DNA from: JAXGXJ01 sp040772905
GTDB lineage: Bacteria > Actinomycetota > Thermoleophilia > RBG-16-64-13
DNA length: 64,000 bases
Reading direction: 5' to 3'
NCBI GenBank assembly: GCA_040772905.1
Contig: JAXGXJ010000011.1
Coordinates: 1-64,000 of the forward strand
Shown here: in pieces, positions 60,523-64,000 of the stretch
Position numbering within the stretch: the first letter of the stretch is position 1
Layout of the letters: each line of letters begins with the position of its first letter
The notes under the pieces: model-generated
What the model was told of the DNA's origin: nothing
The model's database searches: none
Seen by the model: the letters and a program-made list of their open reading frames with translations, nothing else
Made by a program: the position numbers and the translations under genes

Positions 60523-61386
60523 TCAGTCCTCACGAGTGGACTCCCCCTGGACGTCTCCCTGGTTGGGGGAGGCAGCGCCGCTTTGCAGTAGCGCCTCCAG
60601 CTTGTCGAGGGTAATGACCCGAAAGAGTCGGGTGGCGAGAGTCTCGGTATCTCTCAGGTAGCGTTCGATGGTGTTCTCTCGGCGAGTGCTCGGGACGATC
60701 CAAACCACGGCTGGGAACAGGCCCAAGTTCTGCTGTTCAGCGCCGCTGTGAAAGTAGTCCTGGTAGTTGAGGCAGCTCCGCACCACCCTCGACGGGGGTT
60801 CGGTGGCCAGATCGATCTCGAAGAACCAGTGGTCCTCGAAGTCATCGGTTGCTGTCACAACAGCTAGGTCCGGCTTCACGCGCGCTGTGCCGCCTCCAGG
60901 GGCGCCGTAGGCGCGCCAACTGTCCGGCTCGCGCTCAATGCCCACGAGAGCAATCCTGTCGCCGCGTGCGGCCTCACAGAGGCGCAGGGCAACCTCGGCG
61001 ACGGCCAAGGTGTGTCTGAGGAAAGTGGACGAAGGCTCGTGTTCGCGGTATCGGCTGGGTCGTCCCTCGACTGCACTTATCCTTTGCAGCAATCTCGCAC
61101 CGATTGAACTGAGACTCCACACGTATGCGCCGGACCCGGCCCGAACTCCACCGACGCGGCGTTCTAGGGTGACGAGCACGCGCAGCTCGCGGAGCTTTTT
61201 CAGCACGCGGTTCGCAGAGCGCAGAGCAGCTATCGGGCTTGGGCTGTCTATGAAGTGGAAGCGAGAAATCTGTCGCGTTGTCAGGAATCGATAGGCTGCC
61301 ACCGAAGCTACGATTTCCATGTCGCGATCGGTGAGCCCAGCTCGAATGTCTTCCAGCTGTCGACGTCCAACTCGTGGCCCGCTCAT
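60523..61386 (-). CDS. Replication-relaxation family protein (conjugative element)
   Basis: A 287-residue protein matching the Replic_Relax family of Gram-positive mobile elements, where it is thought to act in plasmid/ICE replication or DNA relaxation. The N-terminal winged helix contains LTDRDMEIVASVAAYRFLTTRQISRFHF; the C-terminal nuclease-like region contains VKPDLAVV and WFFEIDLATEPPSRVVRSCLNYQDYF. ATG 61386 has GGAGAGG upstream; GTG 61422 is an alternative. The gap to the recombinase is 85 bases; the 160-base gap to the upstream ATPase gene holds no other gene. Confidence 0.82.
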   Translation of the reverse strand: MSGPRVGRRQLEDIRAGLTDRDMEIVASVAAYRFLTTRQISRFHFIDSPSPIAALRSANRVLKKLRELRVLVTLERRVGGVRAGSGAYVWSLSSIGARLLQRISAVEGRPSRYREHEPSSTFLRHTLAVAEVALRLCEAARGDRIALVGIEREPDSWRAYGAPGGGTARVKPDLAVVTATDDFEDHWFFEIDLATEPPSRVVRSCLNYQDYFHSGAEQQNLGLFPAVVWIVPSTRRENTIERYLRDTETLATRLFRVITLDKLEALLQSGAASPNQGDVQGESTRED

Positions 61387-61546
61387 GACCGCCGCCTCTC
61401 CGGGATGGGTAGTCTCCACCACCGAGATGGTGGGGGAGTCTCGTCCCTTGTCGGCAGGTCGAGGGCCTGTCTCCCGGCAGTTCGGCCATTGTTAGTCGTC
61501 TCGACTCGTCGATCGGTACGACACCCCTTTGTACGAGCCGAGGCAC

Positions 61547-63706
61547 TCATTGTCGTCTCCTTGGTCGGCGTCCGACCGTTTCGGTCTCGTCAGGGGTGGG
61601 TGTCTTGGGCTGGCTAAGTCCAATCGCACGCAGCACGTCTGCTTCGATCTCGTCGACCGGTCGTCCGTAGGCTTCGGCGCTGTTAGCTTTCAACTCAACT
61701 GGGTCAGAGATTGGCTGCGATGGCGGCATGGTCTGGCCAGATATCCATCCCAAAGAGTGTCCGTCGTTCATGAGGTGGGCATAGACTCCGTAGCGGGGCA
61801 GCAGCATGAAGTCGGCGGTGTCAAGGTTGGTGGCCATGGCGGCCATGTCATGGGCGTCTCCGGCATTGAGACCGAAGACGATCTTGTTTCTGGCGTTGGC
61901 GTCGACTCCGGCTCGAAGTGTCGGCGGAAGCTGATTACGATACTGGTGGGCAAGCGTGAAGCCCACACCGAGCCCTCGGGCTTGCGATAGGGCATCAGCC
62001 AGATCGGTGGGCAGGGCCAAGTAATCCTGCACTTCATCGATGAAGATGCTGACAATGCGCCGTCGTTCCGGCGGCAGCGACGCTCGGCCGAGCACCAGGG
62101 GCCATAGTTGAGCGACAACCAGTGATCCCAGCAGTCGCGCACCTTCCGCTCCGATGAGTCCCTTGTTGAGCGAGATAAGCACGATCCGTTGTTTGGTGAA
62201 TAGATCATTCAGCTGAAAGAGAGGCTCAGTCTGGCCCAGGACTGAGCGTAGTGCCGGACGCAAGAGGAACTGGCGAAGCTTGTTCATCACTGGGGCGATG
62301 GCCTGCTCGCGCTGCGCGGTCGACATCGATTCATATGCGGCCCAGAAGGGTACGAGTCCAACTCGGTCGGTGATTCCCTTGGTGAGTTTGTGCCTGAAAT
62401 GGGCGTCGGTGAGCAGAGTGGGCAGCCAGACGAGCGATGAGTTGGGACACAATGCCAGGGTCAGTAGGGCGCTTGTCAGGATGTCCTGCGTCCGAGGACC
62501 CCACGAGTCCGCGAAGAGTTCCTTGAAGACCGCGAGTACGCTGTCAGCAACGAGCGCGGGGTTGCGGTGTGTGCCTGCTAGCGGATTGAGGCCGACCGGT
62601 CGAGGATCAGAGGGGTCGATCACGACAACATCGTTCTTGCGGGAATCTGGAATCCTCGCCAAGACGTCGCAGGTGAGATCGCTCTTGGGGTCGATTAGAA
62701 GGACACCGCGCCCGGCAGCAATGTCTGCGCAAATGAGGCTCAGCATGGCCGTCGACTTCCCGGCGCCCGTAGGCCCGAGTAGGACGGTGTGCTGGAGGGA
62801 GTCTCTAGCCGAGATGCCCAAGGTGACGGTGTCGCCAGGAGCGGATGACGCGGCAAAGGGTCGGTCTGAGTCTCGCATCCTATATGGCGGCGGCAGCATC
62901 CGAGGATGGATTCCCTTGACGCCGGGCAGCGTTCCTTCGCCAAGGGGCCAGCCCAGGAGCGACACGAGTTCAGGAGCGCCTAGATTCATGGGCCAACGCC
63001 ACGGTCGCCGAGCAGTGTTAAGAGCGGCCGATGATTCCCCAACTATGCGCAGGTGGGCACCCGCTGACTCGGCAACTTTCAGTCCACCGACGACATTGGA
63101 GATTAGTCGGCGTTCCTGCCAGGAAGACTCAGCCGTGGCACCGACGCGGATGATGGTCTTGAAGCCATGGGAGTGGGCACGGGACTTCATGCTTGACCGA
63201 GCTTCGCTAGAAGCCGGAGGGACGGTCCCCAGCAAGTGATCCAGCCAGGTAGCTCGCGGATCGCAGGGTTGGCCGGGGAGCTGTGACGGGGCGACACGAG
63301 CACCGAGGATTACCTGAAGGACGACCTCGCCTCCCTCGGGCTTGGCAGTGGCAAGACCGGCGAGCACTGAACGTATCGCTGAACTCACCCGGTCAGTCGA
63401 GAGGGCGAGCGAATGGTGGCTGACACCCACCCTGACAGCCGTTGTCGTCTTGGTACGGTGGCTGGTTGCTGACAGCCGAATGTTCTCAACGTGGGACGTC
63501 AGCAGCTGCGCAAGCCCGCGCTGTTGTGGAGTTCCACAGCCGACAAGATAGCGGATGCCCTCCTCGTTGCTGTGGACTTCCCACACCACCGTGCCCAAGC
63601 TTCGATCAGCAGACAGGTGGCTTAGAAGATCAAGAGCTACGTCCGCATCAAGCGGTCGGGGCCACCAGACCTCGCGCCAGGTGATAGTTCTACTCCGGCG
63701 GCTCAT
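61547..63706 (-). CDS. TraD/VirD4-like conjugative coupling ATPase
   Basis: A 719-residue ATPase of the type IV coupling/DNA-transfer class. The Walker A motif is LLGPTGAGKSTAMLSL and the Walker B region is IVSIFIDEVQDYLALP; LALCPNSSLVWLPTLL and FTLAHQYRNQLPPTLRAGVDANARNKIVFGL are typical of this group (TraM-recognition-like C-terminal domain). Unlike classical VirD4 it has no clear N-terminal membrane helices. It probably moves single-stranded element DNA during transfer. Its start overlaps the small upstream gene by 17 bases. Confidence 0.85.
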   Translation of the reverse strand: MSRRSRTITWREVWWPRPLDADVALDLLSHLSADRSLGTVVWEVHSNEEGIRYLVGCGTPQQRGLAQLLTSHVENIRLSATSHRTKTTTAVRVGVSHHSLALSTDRVSSAIRSVLAGLATAKPEGGEVVLQVILGARVAPSQLPGQPCDPRATWLDHLLGTVPPASSEARSSMKSRAHSHGFKTIIRVGATAESSWQERRLISNVVGGLKVAESAGAHLRIVGESSAALNTARRPWRWPMNLGAPELVSLLGWPLGEGTLPGVKGIHPRMLPPPYRMRDSDRPFAASSAPGDTVTLGISARDSLQHTVLLGPTGAGKSTAMLSLICADIAAGRGVLLIDPKSDLTCDVLARIPDSRKNDVVVIDPSDPRPVGLNPLAGTHRNPALVADSVLAVFKELFADSWGPRTQDILTSALLTLALCPNSSLVWLPTLLTDAHFRHKLTKGITDRVGLVPFWAAYESMSTAQREQAIAPVMNKLRQFLLRPALRSVLGQTEPLFQLNDLFTKQRIVLISLNKGLIGAEGARLLGSLVVAQLWPLVLGRASLPPERRRIVSIFIDEVQDYLALPTDLADALSQARGLGVGFTLAHQYRNQLPPTLRAGVDANARNKIVFGLNAGDAHDMAAMATNLDTADFMLLPRYGVYAHLMNDGHSLGWISGQTMPPSQPISDPVELKANSAEAYGRPVDEIEADVLRAIGLSQPKTPTPDETETVGRRPRRRQ

Positions 63707-63989
63707 GGTCGTCTCCGTGGGCAGAGTGAGTGGCGTGGTCCTGCTCTGCTTCCGCTTCGGTTGCCGCGCGGTGTAGAGCTAGAGAGAGAAAGGCTCGGCT
63801 TAGCTTGCGGACATCCAACTCTGCGTTTGGCTCAGCAACAATCCGGACCAGATTGGCACGAACTGGGCGTCCTCTCTGTCTCTGGGCTCGCCTGCGGGTG
63901 TCCCTTATCCTTGTTCGTTTCTGGTGCCGGTCTTCGGACCGATCATCGTTGTCTCTGGGCATGGCTACCATTGGCGCCATCGCCACCAC
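63690..63989 (-). CDS. Small charged protein of the mobile element, function unknown, possibly 5'-partial
   Basis: Not recognised. A 99-residue highly basic protein (segment DRSEDRHQKRTRIRDTRRRAQRQRGRPVRAN) with an acidic, His-rich tail (EAEAEQDHATHSAHGDDHEPPE). Its stop overlaps the TraD-like gene start, so it is probably in the same operon. The frame is open to the window edge, so the GTG at 63989 may not be the real start; an ATG at 63980 is also possible. Confidence 0.5.
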   Translation of the reverse strand: MVAMAPMVAMPRDNDDRSEDRHQKRTRIRDTRRRAQRQRGRPVRANLVRIVAEPNAELDVRKLSRAFLSLALHRAATEAEAEQDHATHSAHGDDHEPPE

Positions 63990-64000
63990 CTGAGCGTCGC

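Larger units (their letters stand above)
58676..64000. mobile_element. Integrated mobile element (ICE/IME type), left end only
   Basis: Genes from ssrA to the window edge are all minus-strand mobility functions: large serine recombinase, Replic_Relax protein, TraD/VirD4-like ATPase and a small upstream protein. Base composition is visibly less GC-rich than the chromosome to its left. No type IV secretion structural genes are visible in the portion seen. The right end lies beyond 64,000. Confidence 0.75.

Noticed and set aside
1..64000. CRISPR arrays, rRNA genes, tRNA genes and insertion sequences
   Set aside because: None seen: no regularly spaced repeats, no rRNA signatures, no T-arm consensus apart from ssrA, and no transposase motifs.

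Overview
The window is a high-GC bacterial chromosome segment with dense gene packing and many ATGA-type start/stop overlaps. The gene content fits a deep-branching actinobacterium-like organism (Coriobacteriia/Thermoleophilia-like). The supporting features are the futalosine route to menaquinone, a Replic_Relax/TraD-type conjugative module, Thr-rich linkers in an exported M23 peptidase, and many genes with a -10 hexamer only 6-11 nt before the ATG and no Shine-Dalgarno (leaderless mRNAs). The assignment is inference, because no rRNA is present.

Layout. 0-5.6 kb: end of a branched-chain amino-acid ABC permease, a phosphofructokinase with pyrophosphate-type active-site residues, an IclR regulator, a DMT exporter, TatA and a GntR/periplasmic-binding-protein hybrid regulator. 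5.6-13.2 kb: polA, rpsA, coaE, a lytic transglycosylase and uvrB. About 12.85-16.69 kb: the end of uvrB, mgtC and a TRAP operon (dctP-dctQ-dctM) are all broken by many small indels, whereas both outer flanks are clean; this looks like a low-quality assembly tract rather than gene decay. 17.2-23.5 kb: NhaD-type antiporter, leuS, acs. 23.8-32.3 kb: a beta-CASP RNase-like protein, a Zn alcohol dehydrogenase, then E1alpha, E1beta, a nitroreductase-like protein and E2 of a 2-oxoacid dehydrogenase complex, followed by a fused futalosine hydrolase/dihydroxynaphthoate synthase (MqnB-MqnD). 32.3-41.6 kb: ABC-F ATPase, exported M23 peptidase, YajQ, alpha/beta hydrolase, comEA-comEC-holA. 41.7-54.99 kb: rpsT, murJ, GNAT, HDAC-like amidohydrolase, SDR, lepA, a small membrane protein, hemW, hrcA-dnaJ-prmA and rnr. 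55.0-58.7 kb: smpB, a MtaA/UroD-like protein, an SDR, a large inverted repeat, a RelE/ParE-type toxin-antitoxin pair, and the tmRNA gene ssrA.

58.6-64 kb: one end of an integrated mobile element seated in the 3' end of ssrA. It carries a large serine recombinase, a replication-relaxation protein, a TraD/VirD4-like ATPase and a small upstream protein, and continues past the window. The recombinase reading frame runs antisense through about 77 codons of ssrA before stopping.

Functional links: smpB, ssrA and rnr form a trans-translation/RNA-decay group. acs, the 2-oxoacid dehydrogenase, the possible PPi-PFK and the futalosine enzyme outline acetyl-CoA metabolism feeding menaquinone-based respiration. 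comEA and comEC indicate DNA uptake capability.
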